Shown here: piece by piece, positions 1-8,776 of the stretch
How the letters are laid out: each line of letters starts with the position of its first letter
Numbering within the stretch: position 1 is the stretch's first letter
Source: an uncultured Rothia sp.
GTDB taxonomy: Bacteria > Actinomycetota > Actinomycetes > Actinomycetales > Micrococcaceae
DNA: 64,000 nucleotides
NCBI GenBank assembly: GCA_946221065.1
Contig: CAMIIO010000003.1
Location: forward strand, 196,025 to 260,024
Direction of reading: 5' to 3'
The notes under the pieces: generated by a model
The model's input: only the letters and a program-made list of their open reading frames with translations
Databases searched by the model: none
Told to the model about the DNA's origin: nothing
Made by a program: the position numbers and the translations under genes

Positions 1-1
1 C

Positions 2-679
2 GGTATGGGCGCCACTCGGGCTGAAACCTTGCGCGCGGTAGATACGGCGCAGAGTCTGGGAATGACGTCGCTTCATATTTCTTATCGCAATGATCGAGAG
101 GCCCCGCCGTCGGGCGATGGTCGTTATGGGTTAGGGTTTACCGAGTGGGCAGATGTGGACGTGGCTATCGACTATGCACTGAGCCACGGTGCGCAGAATG
201 TGGTGCTCTTTGGCTGGTCTATGGGCGGAGCTATTTGCTTGCAAACCATGAAGCGTGGACGGCACCGAGCGGCGATCCGGGCATTAGTTCTAGATGGTCC
301 TGCGGTTGATTGGCTAGAACTTATCGAATACCACACGCAACTTCATAAAATTCCGCTACGGCTGGGGGAGCTGGGGGTGTCGATGATTTCCACCGCAGGG
401 CTGAAATTTTTTACCGGCCTAGAAAGACCGATTGAGTTAGAGACACTTTCCTGGACTCGCCAGCCCGAAGAAATTACGGTTCCCACCCTCATTGTGCATT
501 CACTCGATGATGATTATGTGCCGGCAGCTAGCTCACAAAAGCTGGCAGAAAAATCTCCGCTGGTTGATTTTGTGCCTTTTACTCAGGCCACTCATACCCG
601 TGAATGGAATGTAGACCCCAAGCTATGGCAAAATTCCGTGACGAGTTGGCTACTTCGCCACGGAATTGGAGCCGTGTAA
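2..679 (+). CDS. alpha/beta hydrolase, 5'-truncated by the window edge
   Basis: This is the C-terminal part of a serine hydrolase of the alpha/beta fold; substrate unknown. The reading frame is open to base 2, and the residues before the first ATG (Gly-Met-Gly-Ala-Thr-Arg) resemble the oxyanion-loop start of these enzymes, so the true start lies outside the window. The nucleophile elbow GWSMGG (Ser about 72 from the first Met), an acidic residue in the strand before HSLDDDY, and a His in THTREW near the end make a plausible Ser-Asp-His triad. It is convergent with ybaK, with a 4-nt gap. The family call is firm; the role is not. Confidence 0.8.
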   Translation, partial: GMGATRAETLRAVDTAQSLGMTSLHISYRNDREAPPSGDGRYGLGFTEWADVDVAIDYALSHGAQNVVLFGWSMGGAICLQTMKRGRHRAAIRALVLDGPAVDWLELIEYHTQLHKIPLRLGELGVSMISTAGLKFFTGLERPIELETLSWTRQPEEITVPTLIVHSLDDDYVPAASSQKLAEKSPLVDFVPFTQATHTREWNVDPKLWQNSVTSWLLRHGIGAV

Positions 680-683
680 AGAT

Positions 684-1187
684 TTATCTTTGTGTCGCAA
701 TGCGATGGAACGAGCCATTCACAACCGTACGGAGATTTTCGGCGGAAAGTTCTACATCTAGTCCGCGCTTCCCGCCGGAGACTAAAATAGTGTCAAAGTT
801 CTGCGCTGATTCATCAATTAGGGTGGGGTGAGACGTTTTCTGTCCAATGGGAGAAATTCCGCCTACCACGTAGCCACTGCGTTTTTCGGCGACGGCGGGA
901 TCTGCCAATTTTGCTGATTTCCAGCCAAGTGCGGCTGCGGCAGCTTTCACATTGAGCTTTCCCGCAACGGGAACCACACAGATAGCGAAATCTTTGTCGT
1001 GGTGAATCATCAGTGTTTTGAACACCTGATCTTCCGAACGTCCCAGGGACTTCGCTGCTTCTAACCCGAATGCGGTTTCCCCGTCGCGATGTTCGTATTC
1101 TCGAGCCTCAAAAGGGATATCTGCAGCGAGTAACGCCTGGACGGCTGCGGTGCCGGCAGTGAGTTGATTTTTCTTTTTCTTAGCCAT
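684..1187 (-). CDS. ybaK: YbaK/EbsC-type aminoacyl-tRNA deacylase
   Basis: A 167-residue protein of the YbaK/ProX family, whose characterised members hydrolyse Cys-tRNA(Pro) mischarged by prolyl-tRNA synthetase. Typical elements are visible: a Lys-rich N-terminus, FKTLMIHHDKDFAICVVPV, the KLNVKAAAAALG segment, and GYVVGGISPIGQK near the C-terminus. The ATG at 1187 is chosen over an upstream in-frame ATG because an AAGGAG Shine-Dalgarno sits just before it and the family starts here. It is monocistronic and convergent with the hydrolase. The tRNA specificity is inferred from the family. Confidence 0.88.
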   Translation of the reverse strand: MAKKKKNQLTAGTAAVQALLAADIPFEAREYEHRDGETAFGLEAAKSLGRSEDQVFKTLMIHHDKDFAICVVPVAGKLNVKAAAAALGWKSAKLADPAVAEKRSGYVVGGISPIGQKTSHPTLIDESAQNFDTILVSGGKRGLDVELSAENLRTVVNGSFHRIATQR

Positions 1188-1418
1188 AATGAGGCTCCTT
1201 GATGGTTCATACTTAGGGCGAGTTCGCCGCGAAACACGCTGTGAGCATGTTGGGCAGGAGAAACGCTCCTCAATTCTTTTCTTATTTAATGTAAAACAGA
1301 GCCGGTGTAAGAACACAATAAATTATCCTCGGAGTGTTCTTTAGCACTACACTGGCAGTAAACATGTGGCGAAAAACATCAGAGTTTCCGCCGTACGAAA
1401 CAGCAGGAAGTTGAACCA

Positions 1419-2480
1419 GTGGTTTCTTTTGAACATCTCACAGACCGTCGTCCGCAAGTATCACCGAGAGAGCTACTTGCCGGTTTTAAACCTTCAGAGA
1501 GATTCGGTGAGGTGTCTTTTGAAACGTATCGGCCAGATCCTGCCCAGCCCTCACAGGCTCAAGCCGTGGACGCTCTGAAACGTTTTGCTACTACGTTGGG
1601 GGCTAAGAAGCAGACAACTTCCGGTGGGTTCTTTTCTAAGCTTTTTGGCGGAGGAAATGCTAAGCCGGCAACACAACTCAACGGTATTTACCTTGATGGC
1701 GGCTTTGGTGTGGGTAAAACGCACCTCCTTGCTTCCCTCTGGCACGAAGCTGAAGGCCCTAAAGCCTTTGGTACGTTCGTGGAATATACCAACCTGGTAG
1801 GAGCCATGGGCTTTCGCCAAACAGTGGATGAACTGAGCTCTTATAAGCTGGTATGTATTGACGAATTTGAGCTGGATGACCCTGGCGATACCGTTTTGAT
1901 GTCTCGGCTCATGCGCGAACTTTCCGACGCCGGCGTCAAACTCGCGGCAACGTCAAATACTCTTCCGGGCTCACTGGGAGAGGGACGTTTTGCTGCTGCT
2001 GATTTTAAGCGAGAAATTCAGGTGCTTTCAGATCAGTTTGAGGTGCTGCGGGTGGACGGTGAGGATTTCCGTCACCGTGGCTTGCCTCAGGCTCCTGCTC
2101 CCGTGGATTCGGGAACTGAACGTGAGGTAGTGGAGCAGAAATTCCCTGCGGATTCCGTAGTAGCGATTGATTCTTTTGCGGATGTTGTGGAACATCTGAC
2201 GCAGGTTCACCCGTCTCGTTATCGCCAGCTGATTACTGGATTGGACGGTATTTGTTGGAGGGATGTGGAGCCCATTACTCGCCAGGATATTGCCCTGCGG
2301 TTTGTGGTGTTAGCGGATCGACTCTATGACAGGGATTTGCCGATTGTCTCTTCCGGTGTGCCTTTTGACAGGGTTTTTACCGAGGAGATGATGAGTGGCG
2401 GTTATCAGAAAAAATATTTCCGTGCAGTATCTCGGTTGACGGCGCTAGCTCGAGAAGCAGCTACTGGAGAGCGAGCCTAG
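1419..2480 (+). CDS. zapE: ZapE/AFG1-family P-loop ATPase
   Basis: A 353-residue AAA-like ATPase of the AFG1/ZapE family, which in proteobacteria acts at the division ring and in mitochondria on membrane-protein quality control; its role in actinobacteria is less clear. Walker A GGFGVGKTH lies at about residues 94-102 and Walker B VCIDEFELDD at about 145-154. The SNTLP sensor-1-like segment and the late FDRV segment fit the family. The start is GTG at 1419, with AGGAAG about 8 nt upstream; no ATG in frame fits better. It is transcribed divergently from ybaK and is followed by the tRNA cluster. Confidence 0.85.
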   Translation: MVSFEHLTDRRPQVSPRELLAGFKPSERFGEVSFETYRPDPAQPSQAQAVDALKRFATTLGAKKQTTSGGFFSKLFGGGNAKPATQLNGIYLDGGFGVGKTHLLASLWHEAEGPKAFGTFVEYTNLVGAMGFRQTVDELSSYKLVCIDEFELDDPGDTVLMSRLMRELSDAGVKLAATSNTLPGSLGEGRFAAADFKREIQVLSDQFEVLRVDGEDFRHRGLPQAPAPVDSGTEREVVEQKFPADSVVAIDSFADVVEHLTQVHPSRYRQLITGLDGICWRDVEPITRQDIALRFVVLADRLYDRDLPIVSSGVPFDRVFTEEMMSGGYQKKYFRAVSRLTALAREAATGERA

Positions 2481-2638
2481 TAGCGGGGTAGGGACACAGA
2501 AGTAGTTTCGTGTGACACCCTGCTACGCAAATTGTGACAGGGTGCATAGGAATTTTTCTGTGGTTTTTGAGAAATAATTTCTTATAAAGAGTGGTTTTTC
2601 CCAGTAAATACGCGGATTATGTGGGTTTGAGGCTCGAT

Positions 2639-2667
2639 TTGGCGCTGGGGCGGAAAGTGTGTAAAGT
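2639..2667 (+). promoter_or_regulatory. Promoter of the first tRNA cluster
   Basis: TTGGCG (2639-2644) and TAAAGT (2662-2667) are separated by exactly 17 nt, 58 nt before tRNA-Gly. This fits a housekeeping sigma-factor promoter for the Gly-Cys-Val unit. It was predicted by eye only. Confidence 0.5.
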
Positions 2668-2725
2668 ATCTATCTGTCAGGTCAACGAGGTCAAAAACAT
2701 CTCGTAGATTCTTAGAAAATGACAT

Positions 2726-2798
<73 letters not shown>

Positions 2799-2849
2799 CG
2801 CATGCTGTTTCGTACTCCGAAGCAGAAGCCCTAGCTTCTAGCAAGGCAC

Positions 2850-2920
2850 GGTGAGGTGGTCGAGTGGTTAGGCAGCGGCCTGCAAAGCCGTGTACGCGGG
2901 TTCAAATCCCGTCCTCACCT
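2850..2920 (+). tRNA. tRNA-Cys (GCA)
   Basis: A 71-nt cloverleaf: acceptor GGTGAGG/CCTCACC plus discriminator T, with anticodon loop CTGCAAA giving anticodon GCA. The T loop GGTTCAAATCC is canonical and no CCA is encoded. It is the second gene of the Gly-Cys-Val unit. Confidence 0.97.
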
Positions 2921-2945
2921 CGCAGACAATAGTTATATTGTTAAT

Positions 2946-3017
2946 GCGCGATTGGCGCAGCGGTAGCGCGCTTCCCTGACACGGAAGAGGTCACTGGTTC
3001 GATCCCAGTATCGCGCA
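2946..3017 (+). tRNA. tRNA-Val (GAC)
   Basis: A 72-nt cloverleaf: acceptor GCGCGAT/ATCGCGC plus discriminator A, and anticodon stem CTTCC/GGAAG with loop CTGACAC, anticodon GAC. No CCA is encoded. It is the third gene of the unit and is followed directly by an intrinsic terminator. Confidence 0.97.
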
Positions 3018-3023
3018 CAAATA

Positions 3024-3052
3024 AACCCAACCGGTTTCCGGTTGGGTTTTTT
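3024..3052 (+). terminator. Intrinsic terminator after the Gly-Cys-Val tRNAs
   Basis: A perfect 11-bp stem (AACCCAACCGG with its complement), a 3-nt TTT loop, and a T-rich tail directly after it. Confidence 0.9.
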
Positions 3053-3136
3053 GTTGTCGCTTAGCTCCCATAGCGTATCCTACAACAGCATACCTCTCTA
3101 ACTTTTCCTCTTTTCATGAGAGAGTGAACCGTTAGA

Positions 3137-3717
3137 TTAGCAACTTTCTACGGCGGGATCGGGAAAACTCTCGTTATAGGTTACTTCATACGACCCGTCG
3201 GGGCGTTTGGTTGCCTCTAATTCAAAGAGCTCGTAGCTCGTCATCTTCATCTGCTCAGGGTTCGGTACGGTGTAATGCAGGAAATCTTCACCATCAAATG
3301 TGACCTGTGAAACATCTATGCAACCATAGAAGAGAAAATTATCTGTACCGTATTCGTCCTCTCCAATGTACTGAGGGGCGCGCGTCGCGACGTCTTTGGT
3401 GTAAGTGGTTGAAGTGATTTCACCCGAAAGATTGACTTTTTCCCCTGTTTCGCTTCTTCTCCAATGAGCGTGAAAGAGTCAACGAGGGAAATAAGGCCGT
3501 TTCCTAGGTGTGTGGTTTGACTAAGGTTCTCGACGTCGTCCGGAGAGAGCTTATTCTGAAGCGCAAGATTGAGATGTGTGGTGAATTCATCCTCAAAGAC
3601 GGCACTGGCTTGGGTAAAAGCTTCTTCTCGGGCGTCGTCTCGAGCGTTAGAACATCCGGAAAAAACTAAAACACCGCAGAGAGATAGCGCGGTGATGGCG
3701 AGGGGGCGGTGAGACAT
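3137..3717 (-). pseudogene. Small lipoprotein gene with an internal frameshift
   Basis: The N-terminal half starts at ATG 3717 (AAGGAT upstream) with a lipoprotein signal: MSHRPLAITALSLCGVLVFS followed by lipobox Cys and SNARDD. That frame drifts into a false C-terminus after a GGGG-AAAAA run (coding strand; plus-strand 3437-3445). Reading one base back there restores a sensible frame (GEKVNLSGEITSTTYTK onward) that runs to a TAA at 3137-3139. One extra G would give exactly 194 codons, a 193-residue secreted lipoprotein of no family I recognise. It lies between two tRNA clusters. It may be a real pseudogene, a phase-variable tract, programmed slippage, or a sequencing error. Confidence 0.7.
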
Positions 3718-3971
3718 TCCTATCCTTTCGAATCCTGCAAGAGGGGTGAGGTAACGGGTGCTGAAACGCACAAGGTTTCAATGGGGAGAAACTGGCCGCC
3801 TGCTGAGGGTTCTCATGGGTGTACTGCAACTTCATCAGACTGTGCTGTGAAATAGATAGTACAGCAGCGATTCCCAAACTACTAGAGCGGAAAATCGATG
3901 TGTCGAAACAGCGCAGGAAAATTCAGCTACCCGGGGCAGGAAGAAAAAATTTATTTTTTCTCCTTTTCGAG

Positions 3972-4000
3972 TTGCAATAGGTTTAGATCATGTGTATAGT
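3972..4000 (+). promoter_or_regulatory. Promoter of the second tRNA cluster
   Basis: TTGCAA (3972-3977) and TATAGT (3995-4000) are 17 nt apart, 13 nt before tRNA-Gly. The match to a housekeeping promoter is good. Confidence 0.55.
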
Positions 4001-4013
4001 ATTTATTCGTTGC

Positions 4014-4086
<73 letters not shown>

Positions 4087-4094
4087 CCAAGAGT

Positions 4095-4128
4095 AAAAGG
4101 AGATTCTCTCTAGAGAGAATCTCCTTTT
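4095..4128 (+). terminator. Terminator-like palindrome after tRNA-Gly
   Basis: A 15-bp perfect palindrome with a 4-nt CTAG loop whose arms begin with AAAA and end with TTTT, so it could terminate in both directions. It separates tRNA-Gly from the tRNA-Val that follows. Confidence 0.75.
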
Positions 4129-4258
4129 GTGTTTTAATTTCTCTTGGTGCTCTGCTTAAGATAAGCCGCTAGAAGATGAGAATCACGCAAGAGTAGATTA
4201 CTCCGAACAGAATTTGACCAGCTCAGTCAACGGGAGTAAAGTTCTACAACGTGCGTAG

Positions 4259-4330
4259 GCGCGATTGGCGCAGTGGTAGCGCGCTTCGTTCACACCGAAG
4301 AGGTCACTGGTTCGAACCCAGTATCGCGCA
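4259..4330 (+). tRNA. tRNA-Val (CAC)
   Basis: A 72-nt cloverleaf: acceptor GCGCGAT/ATCGCGC plus discriminator A, and anticodon stem CTTCG/CGAAG with loop TTCACAC, anticodon CAC (reads GUG). It is closely related to the GAC isoacceptor at 2946, which suggests duplication and divergence. No CCA is encoded. Confidence 0.96.
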
Positions 4331-4358
4331 CGATATTGATGTTCTTTCAAACATCGAC

Positions 4359-4388
4359 AAGCCCCTGTTATCTAACGGGGGCTTATTT
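4359..4388 (+). terminator. Probable terminator after tRNA-Val
   Basis: AAGCCCC pairs with GGGGCTT around a short loop, followed by ATTTG. The stem is good and the T tail weak. Confidence 0.55.
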
Positions 4389-4483
4389 GCTATGCGCACC
4401 CATTCGCCAGGAGTGACTGCTCATGCTTTTGAAAGAACAGGACCCGCTTCCACCGCACGGGAGCACAAGAAGAGGGGTGTAGT

Positions 4484-5338
4484 GTGACGTCACCGCGGTT
4501 AGCATCCGATACCGACTTTGGGCGCATGTACGCCCGCGAGCTCGGTGGAGAACTTAAAGTACCTTCTATCACCACCGTGATTTCTCAACAAGCCACCGAT
4601 CTTAGCGGCTGGCACGGCTATATGGCAGCCAAAGCAGCCCTGGAAGACCACCGCAGCTACCGCGCGTCGTCGTCGGCGGGGCTCAAATACGCCATCATTC
4701 GTGACGCCGCCAGCGCCTCCGAACGATTCCGTGACGAGGCCGCCGCCCGAGGAGACAGGGTACATAACTACGCAGAAAACATTGCCTTACGCGAGCTAGG
4801 GAAACCACATGAGGTGGAAGAAACCCGCGAGCTCCTCATGAGCCACGGCGAGCAAGCCTACGCAGACCGTTTTGACGAATGGTGGGAACTTTACCGGCCC
4901 AAGCCGCTTGCCACCGAGGTCACTATCTGGAACGAGACTGTAGGCTACGCCGGAACCCTAGACCTTGTGGCCGAAATCGCCGGGCACGTGTGCGTGATTG
5001 ATTACAAAACCAAAGGCACCGATAAAAAAGGTCGCGTTAAAGCTCTTGACCCCAAGGTAGTGATGCAGCTAGTCGCCGGCGTCAAAGCAGAAGAAGCCCT
5101 CATCGACGCCGAAGAAGGTAGTTGGGAACCCTGGAAATACTCCGCCGCACCCATCCTTATGGGTGTTGCCGTAGGACAAACAGAGGTAGTACCGCAGCAG
5201 GCGAACCCCGCTGTTCTTGAATCAAACTGGTATAAATTCTGTGCTCTGAAGCGGGTATGGGATCTCAATAGAACCCTGAGCGAAAACCCTGCGGCGGTGC
5301 TCATGCCCATCGTCCCACCGCCGGCATCTGACAACTAG
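4484..5338 (+). CDS. PD-(D/E)XK nuclease-like protein (RecB/Cas4 type)
   Basis: A 284-residue protein with the active-site order of RecB/Cas4-type PD-(D/E)XK nucleases: His in RGDRVHNYAE (about H94), Glu in ATEVTIW (about E145), Asp in AGTLDL (about D160), and D-x-K in VIDYKTKG (about D173, K175). These would bind the metal and cleave DNA. It stands alone, between a tRNA-Val and def, with no helicase or cas genes nearby. The start is GTG 4484, preceded by a GAGGGG-like Shine-Dalgarno. It may act in DNA processing, but no substrate can be named. Fold confidence is good; function is open. Confidence 0.75.
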   Translation: MTSPRLASDTDFGRMYARELGGELKVPSITTVISQQATDLSGWHGYMAAKAALEDHRSYRASSSAGLKYAIIRDAASASERFRDEAAARGDRVHNYAENIALRELGKPHEVEETRELLMSHGEQAYADRFDEWWELYRPKPLATEVTIWNETVGYAGTLDLVAEIAGHVCVIDYKTKGTDKKGRVKALDPKVVMQLVAGVKAEEALIDAEEGSWEPWKYSAAPILMGVAVGQTEVVPQQANPAVLESNWYKFCALKRVWDLNRTLSENPAAVLMPIVPPPASDN

Positions 5339-5434
5339 AACTATATAAGAGTTCTCAACACTCGCTCTGCACCCCCAACTTTTCTTACACTTAAAAGTAA
5401 TATCCCAATCCCTCAACCTGACGAAAGTTGATAC

Positions 5435-6049
5435 ATGACTATTCTGACCGTTCGCACCATTGGTGACCCGGTTCTGCGTACCCCCTGTGAGGACATCACG
5501 GTGTTTGACGCCGAGCTCAAAAAACTTATTGCAGACATGTTAGAAACCATGTATGAGGTGAACGGTGTGGGTCTTGCCGGCCCCCAAATCGGTATTAATA
5601 AAAAAATCTTTACCTTCGGCGGAATTGATGACCGCGAAGGCTACATCATTAACCCGATGCTTGAAACCGGCGAGCAAGACCAAGAAGGCGGCGAGGGCTG
5701 CTTATCCGTTCCCGGACTGTCTTCCGAAACACCGCGCAAGAACTGGGCGCGAGTTACCGGCGTCGATGCAGATAATAACCCCCTGGTGCTAGAGGGCGAA
5801 GGTTTATTTGCCCGAATGCTCCAGCACGAGACTGACCACCTTTACGGAAAGCTCTTTGTGGACCGGGTGGTTGGTGAAGATAAAAAACGCATTATGCGCG
5901 AGATCCGCAAGGCGGATTATAATAAAGTCTCCGCCTCGGTAACGGGCGAGCGCGCCGGAGCCGTTTCCTCAGCATTTGGGCTTGGTACTCAACCTGGCTC
6001 TGGTTCTGCCTTCGGAACATCCTTCGGCACGACACGGGGAGGGAAGTAG
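5435..6049 (+). CDS. def: Peptide deformylase
   Basis: A 204-residue metallo-enzyme that removes the formyl group from nascent N-termini in the cytoplasm. All three motifs are present: GLAGPQIG (about 46-53), EGCLS (87-91, Cys89 ligand) and QHETDHL (130-136, His131 and His135 ligands, Glu132 catalytic). The Ser/Gly-rich C-terminal tail (SAFGLGTQPGSGSAFG) is an extension beyond the catalytic core. It stands 4 nt before fmt, whose product puts the formyl group on; the gene pair is a classic co-transcribed unit. Confidence 0.97.
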   Translation: MTILTVRTIGDPVLRTPCEDITVFDAELKKLIADMLETMYEVNGVGLAGPQIGINKKIFTFGGIDDREGYIINPMLETGEQDQEGGEGCLSVPGLSSETPRKNWARVTGVDADNNPLVLEGEGLFARMLQHETDHLYGKLFVDRVVGEDKKRIMREIRKADYNKVSASVTGERAGAVSSAFGLGTQPGSGSAFGTSFGTTRGGK

Positions 6050-6053
6050 AATC

Positions 6054-6986
6054 GTGGCTTTTAAAGTTCTGTACGCAGGAACTCCCGGTATCGCGGTAGC
6101 GCCGCTGAACGGGCTGATTGAGGCGGGGTACGACGTCGTCGGTGTGTTGACCCGCCAGGACGCACCGCAGGGGCGTAAACGTGTGCTGACCCCATCGCCG
6201 GTGGCGCAGCGTGCCGAAGAGCTGGACATTCCGGTGATTAAGGCAAATCGTTGGTCGGATGAAGCCGCCGACGCCGTAGCAGCAACCGAGGCAGATATTG
6301 CCGCAGTGGTTGCCTACGGCGCGATTCTGCCCCAGAGCGCTCTGGATTTGCTGCCACATGGCTGGATTAATCTGCACTTTTCTTCCCTACCCAATTGGCG
6401 CGGAGCCGCCCCGGTTCAGCGTGCGCTCATGGCAGGAGAACAGGAAATTTTCTCCAATACTTTTCGGATTGAGGCGGGGCTAGATTCCGGCCCGGTATTT
6501 CTCGAAGAATCCACCGCAGTACAAGAATATGATACCGCCGGGGATATTTTGCAGCGCCTTGCTAACACCGGCGGAGCGTTGCTTGCAAAAACCTTTGAAC
6601 GGATAGCTGAGGGTAATTCCGGCGTACCGCAATCTGGTGAGTCAACCCATGCCGCTAAACTTACGTTAGCGGACGGCAAACTAGAGTTTTCGCGCACCGC
6701 CGAAGAGCTGATTGCCCAAACCCGCGGGGTTATTCCCGAGCCCGGTGCCTGGGCACTACTTGGTGACGCACGTATCAAGATAGGCATGATGAAACGCTCC
6801 GACGTTGCCGCCGAAGGGGAACCCGGACTGGTGCGCATGGTAGCTAAAAAACCCGTGGTCACCTGCGCCAACGGAACCTTAGAACTTACTCAGGTGCAGC
6901 CGGCAGGAAAGAAAATGATGAACGCCGCCGACTGGGCACGAGGGCTTGGAAGCGCGCTAGCAGAAGGACAAGTGGTGCTCAAATGA
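6054..6986 (+). CDS. fmt: Methionyl-tRNA formyltransferase
   Basis: Transfers a formyl group from 10-formyl-THF to Met-tRNA(fMet). At 310 residues it has the family's usual length. The N-terminal Rossmann domain starts VAFKVLYAGTPG, and the formyl-THF site signature is visible as HFSSLPNWRGAAPVQRAL. The GTG at 6054 is chosen because GGGAGGGAAG precedes it and the family begins here; an earlier in-frame ATG lies inside def. The stop overlaps the rsmB start by 4 nt (ATGA). Confidence 0.97.
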   Translation: MAFKVLYAGTPGIAVAPLNGLIEAGYDVVGVLTRQDAPQGRKRVLTPSPVAQRAEELDIPVIKANRWSDEAADAVAATEADIAAVVAYGAILPQSALDLLPHGWINLHFSSLPNWRGAAPVQRALMAGEQEIFSNTFRIEAGLDSGPVFLEESTAVQEYDTAGDILQRLANTGGALLAKTFERIAEGNSGVPQSGESTHAAKLTLADGKLEFSRTAEELIAQTRGVIPEPGAWALLGDARIKIGMMKRSDVAAEGEPGLVRMVAKKPVVTCANGTLELTQVQPAGKKMMNAADWARGLGSALAEGQVVLK

Positions 6987-8728
6987 GCGGTGAAAACTAC
7001 GAATCACGCGGAAAAAACCGCACTAATCAGCATCGCTCGGGTCAGGCCCGTAGTGGGCAGTCTCGCGGGGGCGCTGAACGTGAGGGCTACCGGCGCGGCG
7101 AACCTTCTTCTAACCAGCGATCAGCCCGCCGCAACGAGAACGGAAGCGGAGCAGGCTTTACCAAGCGCGGCGGCGGGGGAGAGACTCGCCGTAATGCCAA
7201 GGGACGTGAGCGAAACCGGCAGAGCCTGGATAACCGGCAAAAGTCCCAGCTCGCTCCCGGCGCGCGCCGTCGGAGTGCAGATCCTGCCCGGCTCACTGCC
7301 TTTCAGGTTATTAACGCCGTAGCCCAGGAAGATGCCTACGCCAACCTGGTGCTACCTAAACTGATCCGTCAGAATCACCTGGATCACCGCGACGCCGGAT
7401 TCGCCACCGAACTCACCTACGGGACCCTACGCAACCAGGGCACCTACGACGCTATCCTCGTGCATTGCGTGGATCGATCCCTCGAAAAAACCGGGGCACA
7501 GATTTTGACGGCGCTACGCATGGGTACTCACCAGTTACTCGGTATGCGAGTACCTGCACACGCGGCGCTGAACTCCACCGTTGCGTTAGCCCGTGCAGAA
7601 ATCGGCTCCGGGCCGGCATCTTTTATTAACGCGGTGCTACGGCGTGTCTCCGAACGTAGTGAAGAGCAATGGCAAGAACTCATTACCGCCGATGCTAAAG
7701 ACGACTTTCAGCGACTAGCTCTCACCAAATCACACCCCGCCTGGGTTGTCCGAGCTTTCCGGCAGGCACTAGCCGCCCACGGTAGAAGTCCCGAAGAAAT
7801 CTCCGCGCTACTCGATGCAGATAACACTGCGCCGGTAGTAAACCTTGTAGCCCTGCCCGGATTGGGGTCTTTAGACGAAGCTGAAGACAACGGAGCTATA
7901 CCCGGAAAACTTGTTGAAGGGTCTGCCTACTACTCCAGCGGTGATCTCGGCAGGCTCACCAGCGTTCGTGAAGGAACCGTACGCGTCCAAGACGTTGGTT
8001 CTCAGCTTGTTGCGCGCGCTCTGACGGAAGCGCCTCTGGAAGGCACCGATCAGGCATGGCTCGATCTCTGCGCCGGCCCCGGAGGTAAAGCGGCTCTGCT
8101 GGGTGCGCTCGCACAGCAACGCGGCGCGCAGGTGTTGGCGAATGAATCTGCTAAGCATCTCGCAAAATTGGTGGCGTCGTCCATGAAGCCGCTAGCGGAG
8201 GATACTTATAAGGTAGTCACCGGAGACGGCAGGAAAATAGCTGAAACCGTGCAAAAACAATCCTTGTTACCTGTCGGGCTACAAGCAGGGCAGCTTTTTG
8301 ACCGTGTGATGGTGGATGTGCCGTGTTCGGGTTTGGGTGCGTTGCGTCGTCGACCCGAGGCTCGCTGGCGTAAGACGCCGCGCGATATTGCCGAGCTTTT
8401 GCTGCTGCAAAAGGAACTTTTTGATGCTGCGGCGTCGGTCACGCGCTCCGGTGGTCTGATTGCTTATGTGACGTGTTCGCCGCATATGGCAGAAACGCAA
8501 AATATCGTACACGATATTCTGCGTGACGGCGGGATGGAGTTGCTTGATTCCGGTGCGGCCTTACGTTCTGTGGCGTTGAAGAATGCGGCGGGGGAGTCGG
8601 TGCTGACAGGAGACTTAGACCCGTCTTATACACCCGATTCCAAGCATCCCAACGAAACCACCGCACAGCTCTGGCCACATATTCACCAGACAGACGCCAT
8701 GTTCTTCGCTCTCTTCAGAAAAAAATAA
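6983..8728 (+). CDS. rsmB: 16S rRNA (cytosine-967-C5) methyltransferase RsmB
   Basis: A 581-residue SAM-dependent RNA methyltransferase. The first 90 or so residues are a low-complexity tail rich in Arg, Gly, Asn and Ser, absent in E. coli RsmB and probably RNA-binding or disordered. A NusB-like domain (DPARLTAFQVINAVAQEDAYANL onward) follows, then the catalytic domain with CAGPGGKA for SAM, catalytic Cys in VDVPCSGLGALRRRPEARW, and the second Cys in VTCSPHMAET. It overlaps fmt by 4 nt and so belongs to def-fmt-rsmB. Long N-terminal extensions of this kind are common in actinobacteria. Confidence 0.94.
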   Translation: MSGENYESRGKNRTNQHRSGQARSGQSRGGAEREGYRRGEPSSNQRSARRNENGSGAGFTKRGGGGETRRNAKGRERNRQSLDNRQKSQLAPGARRRSADPARLTAFQVINAVAQEDAYANLVLPKLIRQNHLDHRDAGFATELTYGTLRNQGTYDAILVHCVDRSLEKTGAQILTALRMGTHQLLGMRVPAHAALNSTVALARAEIGSGPASFINAVLRRVSERSEEQWQELITADAKDDFQRLALTKSHPAWVVRAFRQALAAHGRSPEEISALLDADNTAPVVNLVALPGLGSLDEAEDNGAIPGKLVEGSAYYSSGDLGRLTSVREGTVRVQDVGSQLVARALTEAPLEGTDQAWLDLCAGPGGKAALLGALAQQRGAQVLANESAKHLAKLVASSMKPLAEDTYKVVTGDGRKIAETVQKQSLLPVGLQAGQLFDRVMVDVPCSGLGALRRRPEARWRKTPRDIAELLLLQKELFDAAASVTRSGGLIAYVTCSPHMAETQNIVHDILRDGGMELLDSGAALRSVALKNAAGESVLTGDLDPSYTPDSKHPNETTAQLWPHIHQTDAMFFALFRKK

Positions 8729-8776
8729 GGTCCAACCTCGGTCTTATCTCCCCTTCCCCCGCTGAAAGGAAAAGTC

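Noticed and set aside
3437..3445. Programmed -1 frameshift in the lipoprotein as the only explanation
   Set aside because: The slippery run G-GGG-AAA allows only partial re-pairing and no clear downstream pseudoknot was seen. It is kept as one option, not as a call.
3647..3877. Minus-strand frame upstream of the lipoprotein
   Set aside because: It runs out of frame through the signal-peptide region and is Pro/His-rich.
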